DNA of 64,000 nt from Aedoeadaptatus ivorii (GTDB lineage: Bacteria > Bacillota > Clostridia > Tissierellales > Peptoniphilaceae): contig NZ_LR134523.1 of NCBI RefSeq assembly GCF_900638585.1, positions 770,001 to 834,000 on the forward strand. Direction: 5' to 3'. The notes under the pieces were generated by a model. It was not told the DNA's origin, ran no database searches, and saw nothing but the letters and a program-made list of their open reading frames with translations. The translations under genes and the position numbers were made by a program. Positions within the stretch are counted from its first letter, which is position 1; each line of letters opens with the position of its first letter. Shown one piece after another: positions 35,559 through 46,085 of this stretch.

Positions 35559-36780
35559 ACAGATTTTTTAAGACGCGCTGCAATGCGATTTTAATATGTT
35601 CGTAGGTAAGGCCGCCTTGAAAATAGACGCGATACGGCGCTCGCATGGGTCCGTCGGCCGAGAGTTCGATGCTGGAGCCTTCTATAAATCCCCCCGCCGC
35701 CATAATCACCTGATCCTCGTAGCCGGGCATATCCCAAGGATACGGCGTTACGTGGGAATCTACGGGAGATGCCTGTTGTATGGCGCGGCAAAAGCGCACC
35801 AAGTTTTCCGGCGTCTTTAGGGCAATGGACTGTACGATGTCGCTACGCGGATCGTCAGAAGCGGGAATACAATCGTAGCCCAAGGTTTCAAAGGTCTTTG
35901 CGAACAATATGGCGCCTTTGATACATTGGCTGACGCGGTGGGGTGCGAGAAATAGACCCATTAAAGTGTTGCGGGTCTGGCCGAATGTCAGCCCGCATTC
36001 TTTCCCGATGCCCGGTGCCGTCAGCTCCCCCGCCACCCGCTCTACGAGATCGGAAGGACCGACGATATAGCCGCCGGAAAGGGCGAGTCCGCCGCCGGGA
36101 TTTTTAATCAAAGAACCCGCCATAATATCTACGCCCACTTCGGTGGGCTCTTTGTATTCCGTAAATTCTCCGTAGCAGTTGTCGAGAAATATCGTGCCGT
36201 CATACACCGTACGGATCGCCTGCACCGCACGGCCCAGCTCCTCTACCGTAAATGCCCGGCGGTCGGAGTAACCCGTAGAACGCTGCATGATCACGAGATC
36301 CGGCAAGGTCTCTTCGGCCGTCAAGAAATCGGGAATGGCGTCGAAATCGATCTGCGCCTCCTTGAGGGGAAGCTCTCGGTATGCCACGCCCTTTTCCCGC
36401 AGATTGCCCGGCGCGTCGCCGGAGGTACCCAATACTTTATGCAATGTGTCGTAAGGACTTCCCGTCACGGACGCGATGACCGACCCGCGTTCGGTCAATG
36501 CCTTCAGTACGAGTGCGATGGCATGGGTGCCCGAGACGATATTGGGGCGCACCAGGGCATCTTCGCTATGAAAGATTTCTTTATATACCGTCTCTACCTT
36601 TTCTCTTCCGTAATCGCCGTAGCCGTATCCGGTGGTCCAATGAAAATCCGTCGACGCCAATCGAACGGCGTTGAGCGCATTCAATACCTTTTCTTGATTG
36701 GCGAGCGCCACGGCGTCTAATTGACGAAAGGTTCCCTGTAAACTGTCTTCAATTTGTGTAATATCCATATTGACTTCCAT
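35557..36780 (-). CDS. Methionine gamma-lyase family PLP protein (YnbB/'aluminium resistance' family)
   Basis: 407-residue pyridoxal-phosphate enzyme of the family often annotated as aluminium resistance or methionine gamma-lyase-like. Visible are the SGTHAIAL segment, DNCYGEF with the PLP-nitrogen Asp region, and GSLIKNPGGGLALSGGYI containing the probable Schiff-base Lys. True substrate is not established. It overlaps the miaA end (32 bases from ATG 36780; an alternative ATG is 36768). Last gene of the miaB-mutS-mutL-miaA run. Confidence 0.85.
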   Translation of the reverse strand: MEVNMDITQIEDSLQGTFRQLDAVALANQEKVLNALNAVRLASTDFHWTTGYGYGDYGREKVETVYKEIFHSEDALVRPNIVSGTHAIALVLKALTERGSVIASVTGSPYDTLHKVLGTSGDAPGNLREKGVAYRELPLKEAQIDFDAIPDFLTAEETLPDLVIMQRSTGYSDRRAFTVEELGRAVQAIRTVYDGTIFLDNCYGEFTEYKEPTEVGVDIMAGSLIKNPGGGLALSGGYIVGPSDLVERVAGELTAPGIGKECGLTFGQTRNTLMGLFLAPHRVSQCIKGAILFAKTFETLGYDCIPASDDPRSDIVQSIALKTPENLVRFCRAIQQASPVDSHVTPYPWDMPGYEDQVIMAAGGFIEGSSIELSADGPMRAPYRVYFQGGLTYEHIKIALQRVLKNL

Positions 36781-37687
36781 ATTTTTCCTTTACCAGTTGT
36801 ATAATCTTCTCTATCGCTTCTTTTTCTCCCAGATCGGACATGGGAATAAAGATCGCATCGGTTTCTCGACGAAACCAGGTGCATTGCCTCTTTGCTAAGT
36901 TTCTGGAATGTTGCTGCACTTTTTGGATCGCGGTTTCTCGATCCCATTCTCCTTTGTAGTAGGCGACGATTTCTTTGTAGCCGATGGCGCCCATGGGCTT
37001 TACCTCGTCCTTATAACGGGCATAGAGCGCCCGCACTTCTTCAAACAGCCCCGCTCGGACCATGCCGAGCACACGTCTGTTGATCCGGTCGTAAAGTTCC
37101 TCTCGCTCCCAATCGAGCACGATATAAAGCGGATCCATATCGACGCGCTTTTTGCGCAAATTTTCTGTTTTCTTTCCGCCGCTTTTGATCTGCTCCAGTG
37201 CGCGCAGCACACGACGCGGATTGTTGAGATCGGTCTTGGCGGCCGTTTCGGGATCTTTTTCGCGCAAGAGATGTGCCATAAAAGAAAGACCCCGTTTTTC
37301 GTAGAGGGAACGAACGGCATTTCGTACGGCGGGATCGGGCTTGTCGTTAAAATCCAGTTGGTAGAGCAACCCGTGTATATAGAGCGCCGTACCGCCGGCG
37401 ACGATCGGCAGCTTTCCCGCATCGGACAGCGCATCGATAATCGGCTGCGCTTCTTTGTGAAAGATCGCCGCGGAATACGGCTCCTTAGGATTCTTCGTAT
37501 CGATCAAGTGGTGGCGAATTCCCCGCTTTTCCGCCTCGATAATCTTGCCCGATCCGATGTCGAATCCCCTATACACTTGTACGGAATCTGCAGAAATGAT
37601 TTCGGTATCGAACCTGCGCGCGACTTCCACAGAAATATCGGTCTTTCCCGAGCCGGTCGGCCCGGTGATCAATAAAAGGGGTTGCAT
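36749..37687 (-). CDS. miaA: tRNA dimethylallyltransferase
   Basis: Adds the isopentenyl group to A37 of UNN-reading tRNAs, the substrate then used by MiaB (same operon). P-loop GPTGSGKT near the N-terminus, DSVQVYRGFDIGSGK, and the C-terminal KRQCTWFRRE segment are typical. Start ATG 37687 follows GGGAGGTATA and overlaps the mutL stop as TAATG; a longer in-frame extension to 37762 runs inside mutL. 312 residues. Confidence 0.96.
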   Translation of the reverse strand: MQPLLLITGPTGSGKTDISVEVARRFDTEIISADSVQVYRGFDIGSGKIIEAEKRGIRHHLIDTKNPKEPYSAAIFHKEAQPIIDALSDAGKLPIVAGGTALYIHGLLYQLDFNDKPDPAVRNAVRSLYEKRGLSFMAHLLREKDPETAAKTDLNNPRRVLRALEQIKSGGKKTENLRKKRVDMDPLYIVLDWEREELYDRINRRVLGMVRAGLFEEVRALYARYKDEVKPMGAIGYKEIVAYYKGEWDRETAIQKVQQHSRNLAKRQCTWFRRETDAIFIPMSDLGEKEAIEKIIQLVKEKYGSQYGYYTN

Positions 37688-39534
37688 TATACCTCCCGTA
37701 GAAACAACTTTTCCAGCGCCCGCTCTTTGAGATGAATCATCGTCGGACGTCCATGCGGACAAGTATAGGGGCTCTCGGCGCGACTTAAGCGCAAAAGCAG
37801 TTCTTCCGCTTCCCGACGCGAGAGCATATCTCCGCCTTTCACGGCAGATCTACATGCCATGCGCATAATTTTATAGATATTTCTCTCTTTTACGTCGATC
37901 CCCTCTTCCAAAGAGGCGACGGTATCGAGAAAAAAGCTGCGGAAATCCCGGATCAAAATATGCTGCGGCACTTCGCGTATCAAAATATCCTGTTCGCCGA
38001 AGATTTCCGGCACAAAGCCCAAAATCCGATACTCTTCCCTATGTGCCTTTACCGCTTCCATCTCTTCTCGGGAGAGGTGAAAGCGCATGGGCTCGATCAG
38101 CATCTGCGTCGCCACCGCCGCATTTTCGATCTTGTCGCGATATTCTTCATATAGAATCCGCTCGTGGGCGGCGTGTTGATCGACGATCAAAATCTGCCGT
38201 GTCCGCCTGTCTTCAAAGAGAATATAGGTCATAAAAGCGATGCAGAGAAATTCATAGAAAGCCGGTTCGATGCGGCGAGGATCCACAGATTCCTCTCGTC
38301 TTATATCTCTCGCTTCTGCGTTCTCTACAGTGGCAGTCAGTCTCGAATTCGAAGGTTGGTCTTCACCCTCTGCCTTCTGCGGCGATGCGGGCGAATAGGA
38401 GAGCGCCGCTTCTTTTGCCATGGCCGGTGCGTCGGACTCTTGTTCTCTCCGCGTAGCTTCGCTGATTTCGAAGATCGTCTTTTCAGGAACGACTTCTTTC
38501 TGTTTTTTTTTGGGATCGGCGATGGATTCGACGCCGGGGATCTCCTGGGATCCGTGCAGATATTTGCGAACCAAACGCTCTAAGATCGTCACCAATTGAT
38601 TTTCATTGGAAAGGCGTATGGTCTGCTTTTGCGGATGGATGTTCACGTCGATCAGGACCGGATCGATGTCGATATACAGAATGTATACCGGATAACGATG
38701 GAGGGGAATTACCGAGCGGTATTCCCTGCGGATGGCGGTCGATATAACGCCGCTTTTTACGGCTCTTCCGTTGACGAATAGAAATTCCCGATCTCCCGAC
38801 GCTCGGTGCAGCAAATTGTTGCCGATAAAGCCCGCAATGCGATAGGATTCCGTTTCGAATTCTACGGGAATCAGATTCTTTGCGATATCCCTTCCCAAGA
38901 TCGAATAAATGTGGTTGATCGTGTTTTTTGAGGGATGGGAATGCAAGAGCGTCTTTCGGTCCCACTGTAGATGAAAGGCGATCTCTTCGTGTCCCAATGC
39001 CAAAGTCTCGACGGTCTCGAGAATGCTTCTCGATTCTTTCGACGGGCTGTTTAAAAACTTCTTCCGCACCGGCGTGTTGTAAAACAAATCCCGTACGACC
39101 ATCGTGGTGCCGTCCGGTGCGCCGATGGGCTTTGTATCGATAACCTTTCCCCCTTCGATGGTATATCGATGGGCGAATTCGTCCGCATCGGTTTTGGTGA
39201 TGCATTCCATATGGCTGACATTGGCGATGCTCGATAAGGCTTCCCCGCGAAAGCCGAGGCTGCGAATCACATCCAGATCGCCGATGGTGCGCAGTTTGGA
39301 AGTGGAATGTCGTAAAAAGGCTTTGTCGATTTGATCGGCGGCGATGCCATCGCCGTCGTCGGAAATTCGGATCTCGTCGATTACATCCTTTCCCAAACGA
39401 ATGCTAATTTTACGCGCATTCGCATCGATGGCGTTTTCTATCAATTCCTTGACGACAGAGGCGGGGTTTTCGATGATTTCTCCCGCCGCGATCTGGGAAA
39501 TGGTCCTATCGCTTAAGGGTAAGATTTCACGCAC
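37687..39534 (-). CDS. mutL: DNA mismatch repair protein MutL (endonuclease type)
   Basis: Couples MutS mismatch recognition to strand incision. GHKL ATPase domain (AAGEIIENPASVVKELIENA, DDGDGI, GFRGEALSSIANV), a variable linker (about 330-440), and a C-terminal endonuclease domain with DQHA-x2-E-x4-E (DQHAAHERILYEE), ACRSAVKGG and CPHGRP. These metal-site motifs indicate nicking activity, as in bacteria without MutH. GTG start at 39534 follows GGAGGAGG; 615 residues, overlapping mutS by eight bases. Confidence 0.96.
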   Translation of the reverse strand: MREILPLSDRTISQIAAGEIIENPASVVKELIENAIDANARKISIRLGKDVIDEIRISDDGDGIAADQIDKAFLRHSTSKLRTIGDLDVIRSLGFRGEALSSIANVSHMECITKTDADEFAHRYTIEGGKVIDTKPIGAPDGTTMVVRDLFYNTPVRKKFLNSPSKESRSILETVETLALGHEEIAFHLQWDRKTLLHSHPSKNTINHIYSILGRDIAKNLIPVEFETESYRIAGFIGNNLLHRASGDREFLFVNGRAVKSGVISTAIRREYRSVIPLHRYPVYILYIDIDPVLIDVNIHPQKQTIRLSNENQLVTILERLVRKYLHGSQEIPGVESIADPKKKQKEVVPEKTIFEISEATRREQESDAPAMAKEAALSYSPASPQKAEGEDQPSNSRLTATVENAEARDIRREESVDPRRIEPAFYEFLCIAFMTYILFEDRRTRQILIVDQHAAHERILYEEYRDKIENAAVATQMLIEPMRFHLSREEMEAVKAHREEYRILGFVPEIFGEQDILIREVPQHILIRDFRSFFLDTVASLEEGIDVKERNIYKIMRMACRSAVKGGDMLSRREAEELLLRLSRAESPYTCPHGRPTMIHLKERALEKLFLREV

Positions 39535-42085
39535 GTCTTGCCTCCTCCTGCAGTTCCCGTAATAACAACAAGGCCTCGATCGGGCTTGTCTCATTTATAT
39601 CCAGGGCACACAACTTTTCTTCGAGCGGAGAAGGCGCCGGCGCCTCGACTTTAGAATCTGCGAGGTTTTCGATCTTCCCCGCCCCTTCTCGTGCTTCCAA
39701 ATGCTCGAGTACGATTCGCGCTCGCTTAATCACTTCTTCTTTGACGCCGGCGAGTTTGGCCACGTCGATGCCGAATGAATAATTGCTCTCGCCGCGTACG
39801 ATTTTGCGGAGAAAGTGAATTTCGCCGTCTCTCTCTTCCGTGGCGACGGTGACGTTTACAATGCCGTCGTGGCGCTCCGCCAATTCCGTCAACTCAAAAT
39901 AATGGGTGGCAAAAAGTGTCTTTGCGCGTACGACATTCGCGATATATTCCGCAATCGACCAAGCAATGCTCAGGCCGTCATAGGTACTCGTACCCCGCCC
40001 TACCTCGTCGAAGAGAATTAGCGATCGAGCGGTCGCGAGACGAAGGATTTCCGCCACTTCGGTCATTTCCACCATAAATGTGGACTGCCCGCGGGTCAAA
40101 TTGTCCGATGCGCCGATCCTCGTAAAAATCTGATCCACGATGGGCAAATTCGCCGCATCCGCGGGGACATAGGAGCCGATCTGCGCCAAAATCTGAATCA
40201 ATGCCACTTGTCGCATATAGGTCGACTTTCCCGCCATATTCGGACCGGTGATGATCTGCAGTCTAAAACGCTCGCCGTCTAACAAGGTATCATTGGGAAT
40301 ATATTCCTCTTCTGCATGTACCTCCACCACCGGGTGCCTGCCGCCTTCGATGTCGATAACACCGTTTCTATTGAGTATAGGACGAATATAATCATAGCGA
40401 TCGGCCGCCGACGCAAGGGAACAGACGGCATCCAAAGCCGCCAAAGACGCAGAGAGCGATTGGATATCTTGCAGCCGACTTGTGATTTCTTCCCGTATTC
40501 TTTCTAAAATCTCGTATTGGCGATCCAAAGCCGATTCTTTGGCGTGTAGAATTTCTTCTTCCTTTTCTTTGAGCGCTTCTGTAAAAAATCGCTCGGAGCC
40601 CACCAAGGTCTGCTTTCGGACAAAATAATCCGGCACGCGTTCGATATTGGATTTTGAAACTTCGAAAAAATAACCTAATATTTTATTGTATTTGATCCGC
40701 AGATTTTTGATGTCCGTCTTTTCCCGCTCGAGAGATTCCAGCTCCAATATCCAATTCTTTCCGCCTTCCGATAGCCCATAGAGTCGATCGAGTTCGGCAT
40801 CGAAACCCTCTCGAATGTATCTCTGTTCGCGATAAGCGACCGGCGGATCGTCGGTAAAGACCGCTTTCCATGCCTCTCCCCGCGCGAGCAATTCGTCTTC
40901 GGGCGAAAAACTCTGTATCAAACTCTCAATGCCGGAGTCAGTGATCGCCGCTTTGATGGCCTTCGCCCCCCGCAAACTGTCTGCTAGATGAATGATTTGC
41001 TTCGGCGTAATGCTTCCCTTGGAAATCGAAAGGGACAAGCGATCGATGTCGTAAATCGTCTTCAAGCTGCGGACGATATCGTCGAATAGGATGCGATTTT
41101 CGTGTAAGGCGGTAATGCGGTCGTATCGTTCCTCCAATGCCTGCGTGTCCATAATGGGATGAAGAATTTGGTCTTTTAGGCTGCGGCTTCCCATTTTTGT
41201 TGCCGTAAAGTCCAATACGTCGTAGAGGGAATACTCTTTTGTGGCATTAAAACTATTCTCTACCAACTCCAGATTGCGGATTGTCGTCTCCGACAGATCC
41301 ATAATGCTACGCTTTTTTGTCTCTTTTCGGCAGTAGAGGTGATCTTGCCGATGCAGTTGCGTCCGTTCCAAAAAGTCTAAGAGCAAGATCAATGCGCCGT
41401 CGCTTTGGGAACATGACTTTAATAGCTGGGGATAGTCTTCTGCAATCTGCGGATTCTTTACATGCCACGGCCGCAAGAGATCTACGTCGTAGCGTTTCGC
41501 CATATCCGCGAGCGACCGATTGTGATCCATGGCATCGTCGGTCAAAATCTCCACCGGACGATAGACGGCGATCTGCTTTTCCAAGAAACTGTCCACGTCG
41601 CGGCTGTCCCACACCACGCCGGATTCAGACACACATTCGCCAGAAGCATAGTCACAGTGGATCATTTGCAGAAACGCGCCCTTTTTGCAGATCACGCTCA
41701 GATGGCGCGCGCCGACATCGCCTTCTCCTACAAAAGTCCCGGGGGAGACGATTCGCGTCACTTCTCGCTTTACGAGTCCCTTTGCCTCTTTCGGATCTTC
41801 CACCTGGTCGCAAATGCTCACGGTGTAGCCGCGCTTTACCAATCGCTTGATGTATTGGTCCGCCACCTTATAGGGGACGCCGCACATGGGAATTTTTTCG
41901 TCGAGTCCGCCGCTTTTTTTGGTCAGCGTCAGGTCCAATAGTGATGATACGACGATCGCATCTTGAAAAAAGAGCTCGTAAAAATCGCCCAGACGATAAA
42001 ACAGAAAGGCCTCGGGATTTTCATTTTTCGTATCGACATAATGACGCATGGCAGGCGTCAATCTGTCCAAATCACTTTGCTTCAT
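39527..42085 (-). CDS. mutS: DNA mismatch repair protein MutS
   Basis: Mismatch-binding ATPase. N-terminal recognition domain with the Phe-x-Glu motif (RLGDFYELF), connector, core and clamp domains, then ATPase with GPNMAGKSTYMRQ and DEVGRGTSTYDGLSIAW. 852 residues is standard for MutS1. Overlaps miaB by 14 bases and mutL by eight, so the three repair/tRNA genes are tightly coupled. Confidence 0.98.
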   Translation of the reverse strand: MKQSDLDRLTPAMRHYVDTKNENPEAFLFYRLGDFYELFFQDAIVVSSLLDLTLTKKSGGLDEKIPMCGVPYKVADQYIKRLVKRGYTVSICDQVEDPKEAKGLVKREVTRIVSPGTFVGEGDVGARHLSVICKKGAFLQMIHCDYASGECVSESGVVWDSRDVDSFLEKQIAVYRPVEILTDDAMDHNRSLADMAKRYDVDLLRPWHVKNPQIAEDYPQLLKSCSQSDGALILLLDFLERTQLHRQDHLYCRKETKKRSIMDLSETTIRNLELVENSFNATKEYSLYDVLDFTATKMGSRSLKDQILHPIMDTQALEERYDRITALHENRILFDDIVRSLKTIYDIDRLSLSISKGSITPKQIIHLADSLRGAKAIKAAITDSGIESLIQSFSPEDELLARGEAWKAVFTDDPPVAYREQRYIREGFDAELDRLYGLSEGGKNWILELESLEREKTDIKNLRIKYNKILGYFFEVSKSNIERVPDYFVRKQTLVGSERFFTEALKEKEEEILHAKESALDRQYEILERIREEITSRLQDIQSLSASLAALDAVCSLASAADRYDYIRPILNRNGVIDIEGGRHPVVEVHAEEEYIPNDTLLDGERFRLQIITGPNMAGKSTYMRQVALIQILAQIGSYVPADAANLPIVDQIFTRIGASDNLTRGQSTFMVEMTEVAEILRLATARSLILFDEVGRGTSTYDGLSIAWSIAEYIANVVRAKTLFATHYFELTELAERHDGIVNVTVATEERDGEIHFLRKIVRGESNYSFGIDVAKLAGVKEEVIKRARIVLEHLEAREGAGKIENLADSKVEAPAPSPLEEKLCALDINETSPIEALLLLRELQEEARRA

Positions 42086-43448
42086 CTAGAATCTCTCCCT
42101 CCAAAGAGAAGGTGTTGCCGCCGGTGATGCGAACCGGTACGATCTTTCCGATATATTTCTCGTCGTAGGGCACGTGGACCAGTTTAAAGCCGGAGGTTCT
42201 GCCGCTCATCTTGCTGTCGTCGTTTTTGCTGCGGGAAGCAAAGAGAACATCTTGTGTGCTCCCCACTAAGTCGAGATATTTTTTGCGCTGAATCGTATAT
42301 ACGGTATTGAGCAGACGCTGAAAGCGCTCGTCTTTTACCGATTTGGGCACTTGCTCTTCCATCCTATCGGCCTTCGTGCCTTCGCGCCGAGAATACAAAA
42401 AGGTAAAGGCATTGTCGAAGCCCACCCGCTCGACGAGGTCCAGCGTATCGGCAAAGTCCTCTTCCGTCTCCCCGGGAAAACCGACCATAATATCGGTAGA
42501 AAGGGCGATATCCGGCCGCACCGAGCGGATCTTGTCGACCAATGTGAAATAATCTTCTCGCGTATAGTGGCGATTCATCGCGCGCAATACGCGATTCGAT
42601 CCTGCCTGTACCGGAAGATGCAGATAGTTCGCGAGCTTCGGCAGATCGCGAAAACATTCGATCAATTCGTCGGACATATCCTTGGGATGCGAAGTGGTAA
42701 AATGGATCCGCTCGATCCCCTCGATTTCTGAGACCGCACGCAATAGGGCAGAAAAACTCGTCTTTTCGGGGAGATTTTTTCCGTAGGAATTCACATTTTG
42801 TCCCAAAAGCGTGACTTCTTTTACGCCGTCGGCGACCAATCCGCGGATCTCTTCCAAAATGTCTTCCGACGTCCGGCTGATCTCTCTGCCGCGCGTATAA
42901 GGCACAATGCAATAGGTACAGAAGTTATTGCAGCCGAATATAATATTCACATACGCGGAATTGGAGGCGCTGCCGGCATAAATGCGATTGTCGAAGTTCG
43001 TGTAGTTGTCTTCGATTTCGACGACGGTGGCGTCTTTATGGTCGTTTTCCAGAATCAACTGCGGCAGGCGGTAGATATTGTTGGTTCCGAATACCATGTC
43101 CACGTGGTCGAAGGTTTCGAGCAGCGCATCGCGGGATTCCTTTCGCTGCATCATGCAACCGCAGACGGCGACCTTCAGCTTCTTATTCTTCTTTTTAATA
43201 TGCTTTAGTTTTCCGATATGTCCGATTACTTTGTCCTCTGCGCTATGGCGCACCGAGCAGGTATTGATTACGGACAGATCGGCATCTTCTTCGCGATCGG
43301 CTTTTTTGTAGCCCATCTCTTCCAAAAGGGTGATGATTTTTTCGGAATCGTGTTCGTTCATTTGGCAGCCGTGGGTCGTCACCATATAGGTTTCGCCGCC
43401 ATGGGTTTCGCGAACGCGTAGGATCATTTCATGCAGTTGATCGGTCAT
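42072..43448 (-). CDS. miaB: tRNA-2-methylthio-N6-dimethylallyladenosine synthase
   Basis: Radical-SAM methylthiotransferase finishing the A37 modification begun by MiaA. MiaB-type GCQMNEHDSE at the N-terminus, radical-SAM CNNFCTYC in the middle, TRAM domain at the C-terminus, 458 residues. AAAGGAGTAAGT precedes the ATG and an extended -10 promoter lies 30 bases upstream, so it heads the miaB-mutS-mutL-miaA-lyase operon. Confidence 0.97.
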   Translation of the reverse strand: MTDQLHEMILRVRETHGGETYMVTTHGCQMNEHDSEKIITLLEEMGYKKADREEDADLSVINTCSVRHSAEDKVIGHIGKLKHIKKKNKKLKVAVCGCMMQRKESRDALLETFDHVDMVFGTNNIYRLPQLILENDHKDATVVEIEDNYTNFDNRIYAGSASNSAYVNIIFGCNNFCTYCIVPYTRGREISRTSEDILEEIRGLVADGVKEVTLLGQNVNSYGKNLPEKTSFSALLRAVSEIEGIERIHFTTSHPKDMSDELIECFRDLPKLANYLHLPVQAGSNRVLRAMNRHYTREDYFTLVDKIRSVRPDIALSTDIMVGFPGETEEDFADTLDLVERVGFDNAFTFLYSRREGTKADRMEEQVPKSVKDERFQRLLNTVYTIQRKKYLDLVGSTQDVLFASRSKNDDSKMSGRTSGFKLVHVPYDEKYIGKIVPVRITGGNTFSLEGEILDEAK

Positions 43449-43477
43449 ACTTACTCCTTTATATATTGATACTGCCT

Positions 43478-43486
43478 ATTATAGCA
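43478..43486 (-). promoter_or_regulatory. Extended -10 promoter of the miaB operon
   Basis: On the minus strand TGC-TATAAT (43486-43478). No clear -35 at 17 bases. Predicted start near 43471, giving a leader of about 23 bases that holds the miaB ribosome binding site. Confidence 0.6.
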
Positions 43487-43511
43487 CAGAGATCTCTACG
43501 CTCTCGGCAAT

Positions 43512-43537
43512 AAAAAAGACATCCGAAGATGTCTTTT
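43512..43537 (-). terminator. Intrinsic terminator of rubrerythrin gene
   Basis: Stem AAAAGACATC/GATGTCTTTT (43514-43523 with 43528-43537) around a CGAA loop; on the minus strand it is followed by T-run. It lies 14 bases beyond the rubrerythrin stop. Confidence 0.85.
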
Positions 43538-43550
43538 GCAAATTCTATTC

Positions 43551-44096
43551 TTAGTATGCCACAAACGCCTTTGCCTTGGTATGGCAGATGGGGCAATCTT
43601 CTTCGTCGGCATCGAAGGTAATGTAACCGCATACCGGACAGAGCAGAATGGACTCGGCGTCGAGGTCGTTTCCTGCGTCAACGGCTTTTTTCGCTTCTTC
43701 GTAGCGTTCTGCGTGGATCTTTTCCGCTGCAACGGCATATTCCATCGCTTCGATGGCTTCGGTTTCTCCTTGCATCTTTGCCACTTCGATATAAGCGGGA
43801 TACATTTCGGTAAATTCGAAGGTTTCTCCGTCGATGCCCTTTTGGAGGTTTTCGGAAGTGTTGCCGATTCCGAAGCCTGCCATACTGGTTACGGGGAAGT
43901 CGCCATGTACGTCTCTGAGTGCTTTGAAGTGCAAGGTAGCGTGGATGGTTTCCGCATCACTCGTGCAGAGGAACAATCTTTCTACATTGGGGAATCCTTC
44001 TTTTTTTGCGGTTTTCGCCCAAATGCCATAGCGCATATGTGCTTGACTTTCGCCGCCGAAAGCACTTCTTAAATTATCTTGAGTCATTGCGTGCAT
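43551..44096 (-). CDS. rbr: Rubrerythrin
   Basis: Non-haem diiron peroxidase that removes hydrogen peroxide in anaerobes. Four-helix ferritin-like domain with E and ExxH ligands (GESQAHMRY, AETIHATLH, AEKIHAERY) and a C-terminal rubredoxin-type knuckle pair, CPVCGY and CPICH, that supplies electrons. 181 residues. Monocistronic: own promoter, AAGGAGGATATGT before the ATG, own terminator. Supports an oxygen-sensitive lifestyle. Confidence 0.96.
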   Translation of the reverse strand: MHAMTQDNLRSAFGGESQAHMRYGIWAKTAKKEGFPNVERLFLCTSDAETIHATLHFKALRDVHGDFPVTSMAGFGIGNTSENLQKGIDGETFEFTEMYPAYIEVAKMQGETEAIEAMEYAVAAEKIHAERYEEAKKAVDAGNDLDAESILLCPVCGYITFDADEEDCPICHTKAKAFVAY

Positions 44097-44137
44097 ACAT
44101 ATCCTCCTTATAATCCGTGTTGTTTAGGTACACTTAA

Positions 44138-44166
44138 ATTATAAACCATAAGCGAATTTACATCAA
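44138..44166 (-). promoter_or_regulatory. Rubrerythrin promoter
   Basis: On the minus strand TTGATG (44166-44161), 17-base spacer, consensus TATAAT (44143-44138). Predicted start near 44131. No clear PerR- or Fur-type palindrome was recognised in the leader. Confidence 0.7.
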
Positions 44167-44182
44167 GATTATAAAAATTGTC

Positions 44183-45259
44183 TTACAGGCGTTCCTGTAC
44201 CCCTTCGATCTTCGCCGCCTGATCCGCCGCCGTCAATGCGTCGATTACATCGTCCAGATCCCCGTTGTTGATCTCTTCGATGCGGTGGCTAGTATAGTTG
44301 ATGCGGTGGTCCGTTACCCGACCCTGGGGATAGTTGTAGGTGCGAATGCGTTCCGAACGATCGCCGGAACCGATCTGCGATTTCTTTTCCTTACTGACCG
44401 CATCGGTTTGCCGTTGCAGTTCCATATCGTAGAGTTTCGCCTTCAAAATTTTGAGGGCTTTGTCTTTATTTTTCAGCTGGCTCTTTTCATCTTGACAGCT
44501 GACTACGATGCCCGTAGGAATGTGCGTCATGCGCACGGCGGAGTCGGTGGTGTTCACCGATTGGCCGCCGTTTCCCGAAGAGCGGAAGACGTCGACGCGT
44601 ACGTCGTTCATGTCGATGTCCACTTCCACATCGTCGATCTCCGGCATGACCACGACGGTCGCCGTAGAGGTATGAATCCGCCCGGAGGATTCGGTCTCGG
44701 GCACCCGCTGCACGCGATGTACGCCGGATTCATATTTTAAGCGAGAAAAGGCGCCTTTCCCTTGAATCAATAAGATCGCTTCTTTATAACCGCCGATGCC
44801 GATCTCATTGGAAGAAAGGAGTTCGCTCTTCCAGTGTTTGGCGTCCGCATAGTGAATATACTGGCGCAACAGGACCCCGGCAAAAAGAGCGGCTTCGTCG
44901 CCGCCGGCGCCGCCGCGGATTTCGACGATTACGTTTTTGTCGTCGTTTTCGTCCTTGGGGATCAAGAGAAGTTTCAACTCTTCTTCAAGTCGCAAGAGCT
45001 TTTCTTCCCCCTCTTTTACTTCTTCTTTGACGAGCTCCCGCATATCTTCGTCGATCTTTTCTTCAAAGAGCCCTTTGTTTTCCGTGAGCTCTTCGTCGAC
45101 GGTCTTGTATTCCCTATATTTATTTACGATCGGCTCGATATCCGCATGTTCAATGGCGGTCTTTTGCAAAAGCTTACTGTTCCCTTGCACTTCCGGGTCC
45201 ATCATCATTTCGGTCAATTCGCGATACCGATCCTCATATACCGATAAATTCTCAAACAT
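44183..45259 (-). CDS. prfA: Peptide chain release factor 1
   Basis: Recognises UAA and UAG stop codons. The GGQ catalytic loop ([10 protein letters not shown]), the acidic N-terminal helical domain and the [10 protein letters not shown] segment are present; 358 residues. GGGAGGAAAAAAG precedes the ATG, which lies in the end of prmC. No obvious terminator was found in the 90 bases before the rubrerythrin promoter. Confidence 0.97.
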   Translation of the reverse strand: MFENLSVYEDRYRELTEMMMDPEVQGNSKLLQKTAIEHADIEPIVNKYREYKTVDEELTENKGLFEEKIDEDMRELVKEEVKEGEEKLLRLEEELKLLLIPKDENDDKNVIVEIRGGAGGDEAALFAGVLLRQYIHYADAKHWKSELLSSNEIGIGGYKEAILLIQGKGAFSRLKYESGVHRVQRVPETESSGRIHTSTATVVVMPEIDDVEVDIDMNDVRVDVFRSSGNGGQSVNTTDSAVRMTHIPTGIVVSCQDEKSQLKNKDKALKILKAKLYDMELQRQTDAVSKEKKSQIGSGDRSERIRTYNYPQGRVTDHRINYTSHRIEEINNGDLDDVIDALTAADQAAKIEGVQERL

Positions 45260-46085
45260 CTTTTTTCCTCCCGACGATTACGCGGTCATGTCCGCTATAA
45301 TCTTTTTTGCCGTAAATATCTTCGAAACCCGCCGCGGACATCAAACCGCTGACGGCATCGTATTGATCATGGCCGATCTCGAATACCAAATATCCCCCGG
45401 CGTTCAAATACGCCGGCGCCTGCATGGCGATCTTTCGATAAAAATCGAGCCCGTCTACGCCCCCGTAAAGCGCGCCGTGGGGCTCATAGTCGTATACGCC
45501 CGCATCCAGCGCCTTCATATCTTCGGCGGAGATATACGGCGGATTCGAATAGATCAGCGCATAGCGCCCCTCAATTCGGTCGAAGAGATCGCTCTGTAAA
45601 AACCGTAGATTTGTGGCATCGTGCTTTTCTCGATTGATTTTCGCCACGCGCAGCGCTTCATGCGAGATATCCGTCGCCGTTATCTCCGATCCCGGAAACA
45701 ATTTGGCGAGGGTTACCGCCACGCAGCCGGAGCCGGTTCCGATCTCTAAGATCGCGTCTTTATCTTTCGCCACTTCCAAAATCACTTCCACGCTCCGCTC
45801 CGTATCGAATCGGGGAATCAGGACGTTTTCGTCGACATAGAATTCGCGACCGTAAAAATACGCACTCTGAAAAATATAATCGATGGGAACGCCCGCCGCA
45901 TACGCCGAGAGAACTTTTCGAAGACGAAATACTTCCTCTTCCGAAAGTTCCCGTTCGGGCTCGAGCAAAATTTCCTTTTTCCCGATCCCCAAGGCACGGT
46001 CAAAGAGCGCATAAACGCGGTGGCGCACTTCTTGCGCATCTCCGACGACGCAGAGCGCTTCTTTCAGGGCGCAGCTCAATTCCAT
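45252..46085 (-). CDS. prmC: Release factor glutamine methyltransferase
   Basis: Methylates the Gln of the GGQ loop in release factors, so its coupling to prfA (eight-base overlap) is functional. SAM-binding [16 protein letters not shown] and the substrate motif NPPYIS are clear, with the N-terminal helical recognition domain. 277 residues. Overlaps the DUF1385 gene by ten bases. Confidence 0.95.
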   Translation of the reverse strand: MELSCALKEALCVVGDAQEVRHRVYALFDRALGIGKKEILLEPERELSEEEVFRLRKVLSAYAAGVPIDYIFQSAYFYGREFYVDENVLIPRFDTERSVEVILEVAKDKDAILEIGTGSGCVAVTLAKLFPGSEITATDISHEALRVAKINREKHDATNLRFLQSDLFDRIEGRYALIYSNPPYISAEDMKALDAGVYDYEPHGALYGGVDGLDFYRKIAMQAPAYLNAGGYLVFEIGHDQYDAVSGLMSAAGFEDIYGKKDYSGHDRVIVGRKKDV